Counted from the stretch's first letter, positions 35,446-48,810 are shown. The stretch: 64,000 nucleotides of DNA from Tausonia pullulans (GCA_951802195.1 OX637638.1:310001-374000), one strand, 5' to 3'. Notes: a model not told the origin generated them from the letters alone. Numbers and translations are program-made.

Positions 35446-38400
35446 CTAGAAGAGTAAATCGTCATCCCTCGTTGACCCCTTCGGCGCCGGCGCGTCGGCC
35501 TCGTACTCGTTCGCAAACCGACCCAGTCCAGAGTATATGTCTTGAGCGGCCGCGTTCGACGAGTGAGAAGCTGGCGCAACGTCGTCATCGTCGTCATCAT
35601 CCATGTGATTGCGCGCGGGGAGGACGGGAGGGGCCGATGATGCTGCTGCTGGAGGAGGGGGTCGGGCGGCGGGGATGGGGGGAAGAGGAGGGGCGAAGCC
35701 ATGTGCAGAGATGAGGTGGCGGCGAGTGCTGGCGAAAATAGAATGTGAAAGTCAGTTTCACGTCACAACACGCGGAAAGGTGACGAGACAAGGCTCACGA
35801 GGATGACATGGCTGGCGAATCCGGGAGGTAGCGAGCCTTGGCGGTTCGAATGAAGGTCTGAGAAACGGAACAGATCAGTGGATTGATTGTATGACAAACA
35901 ATGATGTAAAACTCACCTGCGGGTTCTTGTGCTGAAGAGTATAAGAGGTGAGCTCTTGTCAGTCGTTATGCTCGCTGACCAGATAGACAGACGAGCAGAC
36001 TCACGTAGATCGAAGAGAGCGTGCCAGTGTGGAGGAGCAGCTGGTCAAGCATGCCTCGGTCCATCCGGTCCGTCTCCGTCGATATTGGCGGCTTGTCCGC
36101 GAGGACAATATCCCTCGCCCCCGTAGGGTCCGTCGAAAGCAGGCGCCAGTACATGAAGCCCTGAAAAGAAGAATCAGAAATCGCTCGTTCGCCAGCAGAT
36201 TTGTGGCACGACGAACTCGGTCTCGCAAGTCCGGGTTCTCAACCTCCTCGGTCGCCATCTTGAGCACCTTGGGTACAAGCTCCTGGCCTGCCGTTGGTCG
36301 TCGGATGAAGAGCTTGACGGTGGCTGTCAGGAGCGCGAGCTGGACCTCGTTGGACTCCTCGAGGAAGGTGTAGAGAAAATCGTCGAGCAGTTCGTCCGAG
36401 TTCTCAATGCGATCTGCGTACTGGCCGATGATCCAAATCATCGCCGCCTTGGCCTCGGGCTCGTCGAGGACGTCGAGGTTCTCGCAGAGCGTACCAATGA
36501 TGGACTCGTACTGGTTCGGGTAGCGACGGAAGATGTCTTTGATGACGACGATGGCCTCCTGTACGACGTACGAGACCTTAGTCTCGATGAGCGAGAGCAG
36601 AGCGGTAATAGCGCGGTCGGCCGAGGAGGGGATCTTGATGGCGAGGCGGCCGATCGAGCGGACAGCCTTGCGGACAAAGTCAACGTCGACCTCGGAGGCA
36701 TACCTGTGTGGGAAGTAGGCGTCAGCTTCTTGTACAACGGCGCTGTGCAGAGACTTGAAAGCACCCACTCCCTGAGCTCTTCGAGGACCTCGGCGTAGTT
36801 GGTGTTTTTCGCAAGGCGGTACATGATCTCGAGCTTGGCGAGCTTAACGTAGATTGGATCATTGTACTTGCAGAAGAAGACCTTAACCTCGTTTTGAAGA
36901 ATCGCTGGCCTGCGCTGGATGATGAGGAGGATGTTGCGGAGCGCGACGTACTGGACCTCGGGCCCTGAGGAGAGGAGAGTGACTGAGAAGAACGTGAGGT
37001 GGAGTCAGTAAGGATGCCTCATATATTGGACTAGAGTCAAAATCACCCAGCGGGGGGCCCATCTTGCGCTCAAGCGTCGCAATCACGTGGTCGCTCTCCA
37101 TGTAGTTCATGAGGTACAGGATGACCTTGACCGTTGTGAGCACGACGGCCGAGTTGGTGTGTTGGAGGCGGACCACGATCCGCTCAGCCATCGTCTCGGC
37201 ATCGAGTGAGGTGAGTGGCGTGTAAGAAAGCAGGGCGTCGAGGATGTAGATCTGACCCCACTCGGAGCATTCGCCGAGCGCCGTCACGAGCTTGGATGCG
37301 ACGGTGATGTTAAGCTTCATTGCGATCTCATCGCTTCGCTCGGCAATCTCGACAAGCGCTGCAACGGCATTGGCAACGACCGTCGGATTGCTGTCGGCGA
37401 GGAGGTTCCGGAGCGAGTTCATGAAGGGAGGGTCTGATCGGTCGAGCGCCTGCTTGCCAGGGGGGGTCGAGAAGAGCTTGGCGACGCTGTGGAGAGTGTC
37501 AGCGCGTTGTCCATTGCTTGAGATGCGAGTGGAGTAACGCACGATATAGCAGCCGTCTTACGAACGTAAGGGTCGGCGTCCTTGAGGCCGTGCCGCAAGG
37601 GGTCGAGAACGGCAGCCACGACCGAAGGCAGCGGGATCGACGTCATTGTCCGGAGGGCGAGCGCTCGGATGAGCGGGTTCCGGTCCTCGCAGTCCTGGGG
37701 GTGCAGATCGGAGATAGGAAGAAGTCAGTGTGAGGAAGGCAAGAAACGGGCAGCGAGAGCGCGGTTCGGGGTGAAGGCAGAGCGACGGCACCAGCCGGGC
37801 TCGGCGCGTCGACCAGCGTGAGGGGGAGCGAGTGGGTTTCCTGACGCCGGCCGGCCGTCGTGGTCATCACGTTCGCCGCGACGTCCGGGGTGCCTCTCCT
37901 TCACAGGAGGTCAGACGAGGTCACATCCCAGCTGAAACAATAGGGGGCTCGAAAGCCAGGAAGAGGTGCTGGTGAGCAGACAATGATTCTCCCTCGCCCT
38001 TCCCTCGCTTGGACCTCGCGATCGCGGTCTTTCCCGCCGACCGGCCAGCTAGTCCACGGCTCCCACACCCGTCGGGACGAGAGCAAGCAAGCGGGCGTTC
38101 TTCCACAGTTGACTCTGGGGAAAACTCTGAAAGCGAGATAGGCGAGGGGAGGGAGGAACATCACGCACGACGAGGAACGACTGGATCGCGTGGGCCGTGT
38201 CCTGGGGGCGGGCGCGACCGTAGTTGATGAGGAAGAGATAAACCATCTTCTTAATCTCAAGCTGCTGAATTTGCATGCACGCGATGATGTCGGGGAAGAG
38301 TGGAGACACTGGGGATGGCGAAGAATGGAGAGCGCGAGCGCGAGTGAGCGAACGTGACGAGGGACGTGGCATGACACAGCGGGCCCTCACTGTCGTTGCC

Positions 38401-38796
38401 CATCGTCATCTGAGATAGGGCAGATCAATCCGAGATCGTCAGAATAATATCCGGAGCGAGGCAAACGAAGGACGGACAGGGCTAGCCCAGCTGACGCGCG
38501 CTCTGAATGACAGATCGTGCGCGCTCGCTACCGTCTGTCCGTCCGCCCCTTCGCTCGCTCACGACTCACGTTGGCGACGACCTTTTTAAGGACGATCTTC
38601 TTCTTCGCATACGCCTTGTCCTTCTTGCCGCCCCCCCCACTCTCGCCAGACTGCTGGAGCTCGAGCCGGAGCTCCTGAATCTTGCCTCGCGCTGAGGGAA
38701 TGAGCGAGCTGGGTCAGCGAGCTGGACACGAGAGCCGGGTCTGAGTCAGTGAGACTAACTGAAGAACTTGGCATCTGATCCGCCGGCGGATGCCAT
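35446..38796 (-). CDS. APL2: Clathrin adaptor beta subunit (beta-adaptin, AP-1 type)
   Basis: Large subunit of an AP clathrin adaptor, acting at the trans-Golgi/endosome (AP-1) and possibly shared with AP-2. It starts [13 protein letters not shown] at 38796 and ends DDDLLF with a stop at 35446-35448. Many exons encode the HEAT-repeat trunk: [21 protein letters not shown], then [83 protein letters not shown], and [21 protein letters not shown]. The C-terminus has a Pro-rich then Asp-rich hinge. I see no appendage domain after it, which is common for fungal beta subunits. AP-1 rather than AP-2 is inferred. Exon boundaries were not all resolved. Confidence 0.93.
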
Positions 38797-39043
38797 GGCG
38801 TCTGTTCTGGGGTGATGGAGAAAGTCGGGGTGGCTGATGGTCGAAGGAGGAGACGCGTGGGCTGGTGGAAGGGAGCCAGCTGAGGAATGGCCAACGCCAG
38901 CGACCTCGCTCGAGCCCGTCGTCGTCTGCATGCAAGCATCACGTCCACTCAAGCATCGGGGCAAAGTCATCCAGAATCACAGAGAGAACACCACAAAGAC
39001 AGCCGAGAGAGAACGAGAAATTAAGCAAAACAAAGACAATCAA

Positions 39044-42000
39044 TCATCGACCCCGGCCCCTCCTTCCCCAGCCCGAATCGATGGTCTTCCCAGTCTCCCA
39101 AGGAGCATCTCCAGCTCGACCTCCTCGCCCATTAGGTCCTCCCTGACCGCTTCCCCTCGACGGAGGATCTCTGCGATATTCCGGTCCATAGCCACCACCA
39201 CCACCGTCTGCCGGCGCGCCATATGTCGAACCTGGCGGTGGCATTGGTGGTGCAGCATCGTACGAAGGGTAACCATTCGCGACCGGAGGAGCAGCGTACG
39301 GCGAGCGCGACGAGCTATCCCAAACACCTCCTGACCCTGCTGCTCCTCCATAAGGTGATCTCGAAGACGCCATCACCGACCGAGGATCGCGGTCAACCCA
39401 GGGGGCTGATGCCGCTCCTCCGTAGGGCGAGTAGCCTCCCCCGGTGGGAGGGGGAGCATAGTGCTGGGGAGGGTATGCCACATGAGGATTGGGTGAAAAA
39501 GAGGAGGACGAGGAAGCAGAAGCGGAAGCAAGAGGAGCAGTGTTGGCGAGAATCGGGAGATCTTGGAGGTTTGCAAGAAGGGAGGCGATCGATTGTGAGT
39601 CGATTTTGGGCGGGGTGGGGGTGGGGGTGGGAGTGCTGGTCGCAATGGCAAGAGATGGGGCAGATGGAATGGGCACAGCTGGCACAGAAGATGGCGGGGG
39701 CGGCACGACGATGGAAGAAGGGCGATCATCCGCCGGAAGGGGAGGAGCCGCCAACGGAGCGGCTCGAGACCTCTGGCGAATAAAAACGCCGAGGAGTAGC
39801 TCCCGGGTCCGCTTGCGCGGGAGCTGGACGTGGTCCATAGTCGACAGGAAGCTTGGCAAAGGTTCGGACGGGCGAACAACGAGGAGATAGGCGTCCTTGC
39901 CTCCATCGGATGGTACGGGGTTAGAGCCGTGTGGGTGAAAGAGGGCATCTCGACTGGGAGGAGGGAGGGAAAACAAAGTCAGATGGTAAACGGGGTGTGC
40001 ACTGAGAAGTATGCATCGCTTGCCTTCTCGACACGAGGAACTCGCGCAAGTTCGCCTCAGCAGCCAGACCCGCCTCGTCAGAGCCCGTGAAAAGCACGAC
40101 GAGCATTTCCTTCGTTGGGCTCAGCTGAGTCTTCTGAAGGAACTTCCGCGAGCTGTCCACGGGCACTCGGCCGACGATGGTGTGTGTGTTCTCCGACGGG
40201 AAGATTGAGGCCCAAAGGGAAGGGTCAACGGGGCGGCCGCCGACTTGGTAGGCTTTCATGGTTGCGGGAGGATGCTCGGGATTGATTATCTTACGAGGAG
40301 CAAGCAGAGGTCAGCAAGACTCAGGCGGGGTCTTCCTGGAGGCTCTGCACTCAGGGACGAACCTGGCCTGCCCACACAACAGGTAAAGTTTCCAATCGGG
40401 CCTCGAGGTCGTCTGCGTTTTTGTTGGTCGAGGCCGCCGACCCATTCGGCGCGCTGTTAGCAGCAGCAGCTGGGACGGCAGAGGAGGAGGCAGCATCGAT
40501 CCCATTCGTCGTGAGATTGGGCGGTTCTCCCACCTCGGCGGTGGTGGCCAAGGGGTCCTCGAAGGGCGAGAGCTCGCGGAACGGCGAGGTTGGACGACGC
40601 TCCTCTTCATCCTCCTGGAAGGGCGACGTTTCACGCAGCTCGCCAAGCGGCGCCGAGGTGATGGCTTCCCCATCGTCCAGTGAGGGACGAGGGGTGCCAT
40701 TCGCCCAGAGCGAGTCGAGCGAGAAGCGCCTCGGAGGCGAGGACACGTGACGTAATTGGCTCGAAGGAGACGATGAAGACACTGATGGCTGTTCTTCAGC
40801 CGCCTCTTTGGGGAGGGACATGCTCAGTTTTGGCGGGCTGATGAGGATCTCGAGACCTCCACTCTCCCTTCGGCGTTTGGTCAAGGTCTCTGTCCCGACG
40901 ACGTCTTCCTCGTCCTCTACCTTCTCACCCAGCTGATCTGTTTTCTCCCCCTCGTCCGCCATCGTCCGCTTCCGCTTGCTCGCCTCCGATGCGAGTCGCC
41001 GGCGCTCCTCCTCCTCGGTCCGGAGAGCTTCGGCACGGACGTCCTCAAGCTCTACGATCCCCTTGTGACTGTGGACCATCCGGGGCGCCTCGGATGACGT
41101 TGAGGGGAGCAGCCGGTACTCAAGCGCTTCAGTCGAGGCTTGAACATTCTCTGCTTGAAGCTCCGAATTAGCGCTGAGTATAGGGAAAGAAATCTGTCAG
41201 CCACATTGATACAAAAATGAGAAGAGGAGAGAACAATTACAGGTCATGCGATGACATGCGGCTCAGCACGAGAGGTGTGATGCTCCCATCCGAGATCCCG
41301 CTCCTCAGTTGCGTCCGATCCGCCTTGGACACATTGAACCTCAACGAGCGGATCCGATCGCTACAATTGAGCATCAGTGTCCATCCACTCAAGAGAAAGG
41401 CCTGATCGAGAACGCACAGGTACTTCTTCCGCACCCCAGACATTACACTCCCATCCTCAGCCTTCCAAACGAGCTCCTCTAGCTCTTCCGCATACCCCTC
41501 CGCCTGATCTCCCAGCAAGTCCCTCAGAACGCCCGCCATGCCCTCTCGACTCGTCTTCCGTGCCTTGAGCTCGGCTGCGCGGGCCTTTTCCTCTGCTGCT
41601 GCAGCTGTCGCGGCAGCTTGGGGAGTAATAGAGAGCGAGCGATGTTGCTTCTTTAAGGGAGACGAGATGGAGGCCCTACGAGGCTGCGTTTCGGGTTGTA
41701 TCACTCAAATCAGCAAGCGAGAGAGATGGCTTGCTAATCTCCGTTAGCTCACCTTGAAGTCCCCCGCATCCGAATCCGAGATACTCTTCCGCTTCTTACT
41801 GCCGTTGGTGTTGATTGTCGAGGCCGAGGCCGAGGTCGGCGCCTTCCCCTTACCCTTCGCAGCAGTAGGCTCCACAGGCGCAGGCTGCTGATCAGACGCC
41901 CCGACGACGGCTTGTGCAGTTGTAACGATGGCATCGTGGTTGTCTGCTACAGCGTCTTCGGGGAGCGAGGAAGAAGTTGCGGGGAAGGTCGCAGGTGGAG

Positions 42001-42968
42001 ATGTGGAAGCTGGTGGGGAGATGTAGAGGGTTTCGCCTGTTGAGTGGGGGGAGGGAAGGGTATATGTCAGCTGTGCCGTTCTTTTGAGGTCCGTTGTCTC
42101 TTCTCGCCTCAATCAGACATGCTCGCAAGGAAAGAGGCAAGAGTGCATGAAAAGGCAGGAGACACAACCGCGACCCTGCCTCGCATGCACCTTCATCGTC
42201 GTTGCGGCTCCGAATTGGATGCGTTATTGACGGCAGCAAGCCTGGCCGAGGCCCTGAGCCGTCGTCCTCTTCGGCATTTCCATGGTCATACGGTTCAGCG
42301 CGCCCCCTATCTTCCCTGATCTCTTCACCAGGGGCCAGGGGATTACGACAGCCAAGCAAGACAGGCAGCGCGGCGCGTGCTTGCCGTCGCATGAAGAGGG
42401 CGGAGGGAGAGCTTTCCAGAGAGCAGAAGGCTCGACACACAGGATGAAAAGGGCAAGGAAGAGACAGCTGTGTTGATCTTTCACAAATGTCTAGGCCACA
42501 ACGACAATCTAGAGCTGAGGACACAGGAAGCAGTCGCCGGTCGGACGAACAGACGAACGTAGCCGCGCAAGCGAGCAACAAGGGAGACAGAAGAAAGCAG
42601 CGTATCCGTCACAATATCAAGATCAAGTCAGGACACTCACGTGTGGTTTTCAATCCAGTCCTTTCTTCGCAAGCCGGGCAGATAAAGTCGACTGACGGGC
42701 GAGCGAGGACGAGAGAGTGGACATCATCAGGTGACACGGTCGTTCGGTCGCACGAGAAGGGAAGCGACAACGCACGGATGTCCTCGTAGGTCGTCTGATC
42801 GATACCCATGCAGTCCCAGTGGAACCAGTCGTCGCACCCACCGTCGCACCCAAGCATATTCCTCTCTGGGTCGTCCGGCTGGCGACAGATGCAGTATACG
42901 GGGACTGGAGGCGGTGGGGGCAAGCTCGCGGCGCCGGAGGAACGGGTGGTGCGGGTGGATGCTGCCAT
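39044..42968 (-). CDS. BYE1: BYE1-like transcription regulator (PHD finger, TFIIS central domain, SPOC domain)
   Basis: The multi-exon gene starts MAASTRTTRSSG at 42968. The N-terminal PHD finger shows CICRQPDDPERNMLGCDGGC, WFHWDCMG and FICPACEER. A TFIIS central (Pol II-binding) domain follows near 41.6-41.2 kb: GMAGVLRDLLG, then RIRSLRFNVSKADRTQLRSG and LVLSRMSSHDL. After an acidic/Ser-rich linker comes a SPOC domain (LPVVWAGQV near 40.4 kb, VGRVPVDSSRKFLQKTQLSP near 40.2 kb, RELLLGVFIRQRS near 39.8 kb). A Gly/Tyr/Pro-rich tail ends GRRGRGR at 39044. BYE1 binds Pol II and H3K4me3 and influences early elongation. This domain order is specific to the family. The gene shares a short upstream region with a TFIIF subunit. 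Confidence 0.93.
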
Positions 42969-43237
42969 GGCAGGCTAGCTGACTGCTCGGTCCGATCAGT
43001 TAGTCCGAGTTCGGGGGAGAAATTCGGTGCTCGAGAACGGCGTGAAGATGGGTTGGTGGTGGTTAAGAGTGAAAGGGAATGAGGATGAGTCGGTTGGCGT
43101 CACTCATCGTGATTGGGGTTCGCGAGGGTCGGCTCCTCGCCATCCATTATCTCGACTGGTCGTCAGTGACAGTTCCTGCAGCCAACGTCCACCCGTCTCC
43201 CTCCTCCATCCGTTCTCCCCGCAAGTCGCCCCGCACC
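42969..43237. promoter_or_regulatory. Shared 269-bp divergent promoter of BYE1 and TFG2
   Basis: The start codons of two Pol II factors lie 269 bp apart on opposite strands, so both core promoters must fit here. No TATA box is obvious. C/T-rich blocks precede the TFG2 start. Confidence 0.6.
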
Positions 43238-44833
43238 ATGGACGAGGACGATTCCCACATCCTCGACATCGACAAGGAGGGCGGCGATGCCGGCGCCTCG
43301 GTCGGCGCCCGCGAGGAGCGCGTTGAGGAGCACCTCCTCATCAAAGAAGGCTTCGACGGCCGCAAGGTCTGGCTCGTCAAGGTATGAAGTCATTGGCCTG
43401 TTAGTAGAGATGCGCATGAGGGACTCATCTCTTGTCTTGCCAGGTCCCTAAGTTTCTCCAGGAGCGGTGGGCTGAGGTCACAGAGGAGGACCTCCACCTC
43501 GCGACGTTGCGCGTTTACAACGTGTGAGTACTGGCATTCTCCCTCTCGCCTTAATTTCACTCTACGGATGAGAAAGGGCGATGCGTGGTGATTGCCCTCG
43601 TCGCGGGCCAAATCGACGCGCCCGTGGGCGCGCGTCCCGTCGCCGGTCCAGTCCGCCTTGGAGTGGAATGTGCCTCTCTTTATCTTTACCTGCTGTCTAG
43701 GCACAGTTCAAAGGCATTCACATCCCGAAACCATCCTTCTTGTCTCATCGTCTGCCTCTGAAGAAGCAGGGGTCGCGTGGCACACCAAGATCTCAGCACA
43801 TAGGCCTGCTCCCATCATTCCTCCGTCTCTCATAGACTAACTCTCCTTTCGCCACCCACCCGTTCAGTCCACCAGGGTCCAACTCTGCCCCTCGGATCTC
43901 ACTCATCCTTCCCGAGAATCCCAAGTACAAAGCGGACGACCTCCCCGCTGAGTTTGACCTCGTGATGGCGCCTGGGGCGGATCACGAGGGCGCGAACAAG
44001 AGCTCTGGATTTGTGCTGTCGGAGAAAAAGCCTGAAGCTGGTCGGAGTGCGTTCATCTTCTCTCAACCAAGCCCTCTAAGAAAAACAACGAGCTGACACG
44101 CTCAACGCGTTGCCCGCTCATCAAGTCCACCCAACCCTCTTCTCCCGCATCCACCACGAGGCCTCCCTCCAGCCGGTCCTCTCTCCGCAGTACCGTGCCC
44201 TCGTCCGGAAACGACAGGAGCTCGCCGCGAAGCCAAAGCGGACGCTCATGCGGCTCAACGAGGACAAGCTCGGGGCGGCCAAGATTGCGCAGTTGGCGAG
44301 TGGTGTCAGCGGGGATAAGGGTAACAAGGGGAGGTTCGGCGGTTTCGTGAGTGGCTTTTTTCCTCTCTCCCCATCTTCTATCTGTGCGCCCTTGCTGAAG
44401 CAGAGTTCGATCGTTCCAGAAACCGCCTCCAGCGAAGAAGCCTTCCGACAAGGCAGTCCGCCTCCCTCGGAACGAGCTCCTGGATGTACTCTTCAGCCTT
44501 TTCGAACAGCATCAATACTGGACGCTCAAGGCGATCCGGGAAAAAACTCGCCAACCCGAGGTGTACCTCAAGGAGGTCCTCGGCGAGGTCGCCAATTTGG
44601 CTCGGAGAGGCCCTTACACGGGGACGTGGTGCCTGAAGGAGAACTTTCGGACGGCGCAGTCGGCGGGTGGGGAGGGGGAGAAGGCAAAGCAGCAGCAGCA
44701 GGAGGTCAAGGCGGAGGCGGTCAAGGAGGAGGAGGAGGAGGATGCTGGAGCTGTCAAGGCCGAAGGCAGGGGCGACGACGACGACGAGTCCGACGATGAC
44801 GACGACGAGGATGAGGACATGGAGGAGCTTTGA
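43238..44833 (+). CDS. TFG2: Transcription initiation factor TFIIF subunit beta
   Basis: RAP30/Tfg2 of TFIIF, which escorts Pol II to the promoter. Five exons: 43238-43381, 43444-43523, 43868-44046, 44093-44346, 44420-44833 (about 356 residues). The N-terminal dimerisation region has KVWLVKVPKFL and ERWAEV. The middle contains PRISLILPENPKY and HHEASLQPVLSPQY. The C-terminal winged helix has LLDVLFSLFEQHQYWTLKAI, then TRQPEVYLKEVLGEVA and GTWCLKENFR, followed by a very acidic Asp/Glu tail. The third intron is only 46 nt and uses a GAG or CTAAG acceptor, so that boundary is the least sure. Domain order and size are normal. Confidence 0.94.
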
Positions 44834-45031
44834 GAGCAGCGTGCCGTCTCTCTTTCCCTGTATCTTGATGTATTCTGTACGATGGAGACGAGATGGTCGC
44901 ATCATACCGACAGACAGAAGAGACAGGTCCTCAGTCTCTGGGCAACAGCAGGCAACCAGCGGCGCGCTTGGATCAACTCGCGCGAGAAGATTCGAGTCGC
45001 GCTCGATCGCGTCCTTCAACCAACCACCACC

Positions 45032-47041
45032 ATGGACCCAGCTCGCACGCGCAAGCTCACTAAGAAGGTAGACAAGCAGCAGCAGCAGCAGCAGCAGGAG
45101 CAGAAGCCCTCTGGCTCCTTCAAACAGCAGCGGCCTTCGAACCCTCCCCACGGAATTGCTGCTGGCCGCCCTCCTCGGGCAGGCGCGCCTCCCTCGAAGA
45201 TCACCTCGCTCCCTTCCTTCAACGCCGCCAAGAAGGGCTCTTTCCCTGCCCAGACGCCCCTCCCGTCCTCTTACGCTCCCGCCCGCCCCCCTCCTCGCGA
45301 ACCTCGCCCGCCCCCGCCAGCGAAGGCCCTTAAGCCCAAGGACGCATCCCTCAAGCTCACGACGCTCACGAAGCCTTTGCCCTCGCTAGGAGCGTACCCG
45401 AACCTCGTCCGGCTGGACCTCTCTTCCATCGAGGGCGGGCTTGAAGGTGTCGGTGCAGGGTGGATTGGCAAGGAGTTTGGCAGCCAACTCACGTGGCTGT
45501 CACTTGCTGGCTGCGAGGGTCTCGCGCGCACGCACGACTGGGAGGGGTTTGAGTTGCTGACAGGTCTGGTCGGTGAGTAGCCGGAAACGATGACTGCCTC
45601 CTTAGACTTAATGCGGCTGACACGATGTGGCACTAGTCCTCAACCTTTCCAACTGCGGTCTCACTGAGCTCCCTTCCGAGCTCGCCTCCCTCACTTCCCT
45701 CAAGGCCTTCGTGGCAACACACAACTCTCTCACCTCCATCCCTCCCCAACTCCTCTCCTCAATGCAACATCTCAACTCCCTCATCCTCTCGCACAACCCT
45801 CTGCTCACTTCTCTCCCATCCTCTCTCTCTGAGCTGCCCTCTCTCGCCAAACTCTCCGCCTCCAACTGCGCGCTCACCGCTTCGTCCTTACCCGACCTGT
45901 CTTCGCTGCCGTACCTCCGCGTCCTCTCTCTCTCACACAACCCACACCTCTCCTCTCTCCCTCCACACTTCCACGCCTGGGGTACCGGCCCACTCCCTGC
46001 GACATCAGACAAGCACAACCGGCCGCACAACACGTCGGCCGCTTCTTCCCTCCGGAGGGGGGATGGGCTCGAGGTCGTCGAGCTGGGGTCTTGTAAGCTC
46101 GACCAGTGGAGGAGCTTGGAAGGGTTGGTGAGGAGGCCAAAGGGCGAGCCGCTCAAGGGGTTGAGGAGTCTGGGGTTGAGGGGGAATGGAGTGACGACGT
46201 TGAGCGGGTACGCGGACAAGGTCAGTTGGACGTCCCCCCTCCCCCCCCGCCCCTCCCCTTCACCAATCCTCGCCCGACCCAGAAGAAAGAGGCGAAGAAC
46301 TGACACACCCCTACCCCTCACCCGTGCTTGCTCCAGATCACCACCCTCCTTCCGTCCATCCAGATCCTCGACAATGCCCGCATCGTCGAGCGCAAGGCAA
46401 AGCAGCTCGCGGCGACGAAGGAGGCCGAGCAGTCGCCGTCGCCTGAACCAGAAGCGCAGGAGGCGCCTTCAGCATCGCCATCTCCTCCTCCTGAGGAGGT
46501 GGCTGCAGCTGAAAGCTCAGCCGGCAAACGGAAACGGAAGCGCAAGTCGCGCGCTGCAGGCGATGCGGACGATGACGACGACGACGACGACCAGGCGGAG
46601 GACGGCGTAGCGATGGACGTCGACGATGACGAGGAGGAAGCCGCAGCAGGAGCGAGAGGGTCGGGACTGAAGAAGCGGAAGCGCTCTCGCAAGGCTAAGG
46701 GTGCGGCAACGACGACCACGTCGGCGATAGAGGCTGAAGAGAATGAGGCAGCGCCGGCCCCAGCGACTGCTTCGGTCAGCAACAGCAAGAAGGCAACCCG
46801 CCGGAAGCGCTCGCCCGTGCCTGAGTCTCTCCCTCCTCTCACTAAGCCGGAGACGTCCGTCCTCAAGGTCATCGAGGTCAAGAAGAAGGGCGGCAAGGGC
46901 GGCAAGTCAGCAGGCGTCGATCTTGAGGCGTTGTTCAGTGGAGAGAAGAAGAAGGAGACGGCAGCAGCTGTGACGGAGGAGGGTGTTGTTGTGGAGGGAA
47001 GTGGGGGAGGACTTGGATGGGACGTTGGAGGGTGGGATTGA
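45032..47041 (+). CDS. Leucine-rich-repeat protein with basic/acidic C-terminus
   Basis: Three exons: 45032-45572, 45637-46220, 46337-47041 (about 609 residues). I prefer the ATG at 45032 (context CCACCATGG) over one at 44882, only 48 bp after the TFG2 stop. The order is: basic start, poly-Gln (CAG repeat), Pro-rich region, then leucine-rich repeats (LVVLNLSNCGLTELPSELASL, here split by an intron, then LNSLILSHNPLLTSLPSSL and LRVLSLSHNPHLSSLPPH). Next are KRKRKRKSR-type basic clusters with an Asp-rich block, and the tail EALFSGEKKK...GWDVGGWD. The KR-rich and acidic segments suggest a nuclear or nucleolar location. I do not recognise a named orthologue, so function is unknown. Confidence 0.82.
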
Positions 47042-47210
47042 TTTGCATGCATGCCCCTTGTCAACACTCGGCGTGGGGTTTTCAAGAAAATTGACTCGTG
47101 CATGGTACCGAGCAAGAATATGACCTCTGGTCACAATCTTTCACATTCTCCTCAACCTCCATCCTTAGCCTCCTCCTCCTCCTCTTTCTCTCTCCCCTTC
47201 CCGTTCTATC

Positions 47211-48810
47211 TCACTCATCCGACGAGGGCCTCGGCACAACCCTTTCCAACCCTTCCTCCCCACGATTGACAGCCTCATACCGATGGTCCATCCTCGCCCC
47301 TGGCAACTCCACCATCGTCTCATCCACTTCCCTCGGCGCATACGGCAAATCCGAGTGCCCATGGCTCAGCGGTGGGAAGTAACCCCTATACGAGGCGTAA
47401 GCGACCGCGAGGCCGAGGAGAGAACCAACGAGGACGTCGGACCAGGCATGCCGGTTGTCCATTGTCCGGGAGACGGCAACCTGCGCAAGATGGGTGAGGA
47501 TCAGGAGGAGAGAAAGGAGGGGAAGGCGAGGAGAAAGGGAAGGACGGACCATGGTGGCACCAAAGAGAGGTGCGAACGCGAGCCAGGCCTTGAACTTGTG
47601 CCCTCGGAGAGAGAAAAGGTGGAACTTGCCGGCGAGATAGAACGTAAGGACTCCGAGGCCAGCGAAGGAGAGAGAGGCTAGGAGGCAAGCCGTTAGCATG
47701 TACCACGACGAAACCGCTCAAACTGCGACGTACAGTGTCCCGAGGGGAAACTAGAGAAATCACAATATCAGTAATCCGATCCGCTCAAGGGCACTCTAGA
47801 CAGGACGCACGACTTGAACCCGTCGTTGAGCTTATAAGCGTCCGTCTGCGTGCAGACCGAGATGTTGCTCAGGCCGTAGACGGGACGATCATGGGCTCCC
47901 CTAGAGAAGGCTCATCGACATGAGGGTCAGCCATACCTATGAGACGAAAGCAAACAACAAGAGACCCACGGGTACGGCTGGCACCGGTCGATGAGGTCCG
48001 GACGGGGTCGTCCAACGGAAATCTAAATGCGACGATCGTCGTCAGTCGTTGTTTTCGTTCTAGGAGCTGAGCGAAGATGGACCTTGATTATTTGAGTAAC
48101 AAGGCCCGAAACTGAGAACGCCATGAGAACGGCGAGGGCCGAGTTATGGGCGTCCCTGAACAATCGGGGAGGGGTGCGTTAGCGAGCCGCCAGAACCAAC
48201 TGCCCAAAGCGCGCGAGCAGACCGACCAAGGGTTGCGCATAACGAAGATGGAGATGAGGAGGACGCTGACGAGGGGGACAACAAGTGAGATGACGAAGAG
48301 GAGGTAGGGCTGGATGAGATGGAAGAGGAACGAGTATAGTCGCGGCGAGTCAGCAGCATGGAGGAACGAGGGCTTCATTGCGTGACGGACGGCAACTCGG
48401 CCATCAGCCCCTCCGAAGGTGAGGGGACCAAGATGGATGGGCTATGGCGGGTCTGAGAGACAGCTGGGGAAGGACCTACAGGGACACGCTCGCTGTCGGC
48501 CACAATAAACGAGAGAGGGAAGGACAGTCATCAGCCCTCCTGCTTGCTCAGTCTCAACCAACAACACTCACTGGACAGCGAATGTGTACATGATCGACAT
48601 ATCCATGCTCAGACTAAAGTCTCTCTTGTGGCCATCGAGCCCGTTGAGCCACCCAAAAGAGCACCAAACAGCGATCGCGAACGCCCAATCCCAGCCGTAC
48701 GACCTGACGACGTCGGCGAGCGTGAGGCGGTAGTAGGACTCGGTGTCGTCAGCTCCGCTGCCGCTGCGAGAACGGGTGAGGGAGGGGAGGTATGACGTGA
48801 GGGACGGCAT
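47211..48810 (-). CDS. PAP2-family lipid phosphate phosphatase, copy 1
   Basis: DPP1/LPP-like integral membrane phosphatase acting on diacylglycerol pyrophosphate, phosphatidate or similar lipids. It starts MPSLTSYLPSLTRSRSGSG at 48810 and ends PRPSSDE at 47211. Several exons, six expected helices. Catalytic blocks: a DRCQP context and VYGLSNISVCTQTDAYK, LNDGFKSFPSGH across a splice near 47760 (PSGH box), and VSRTMDNRHAWSDVLVGSLLG near 47450 (SR...H...D box). Neighbouring copy 2 has the same layout and orientation, so the pair is a tandem duplication. Confidence 0.9.

Noticed and set aside
44614-44820. Ser-rich minus-strand frame
   Set aside because: It is the antisense of the acidic tail of TFIIF-beta.
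44882-45031. Upstream ATG extending the LRR protein by 50 residues
   Set aside because: It lies only 48 bp after the TFG2 stop and has a weaker context than the ATG at 45032; kept only as an alternative.
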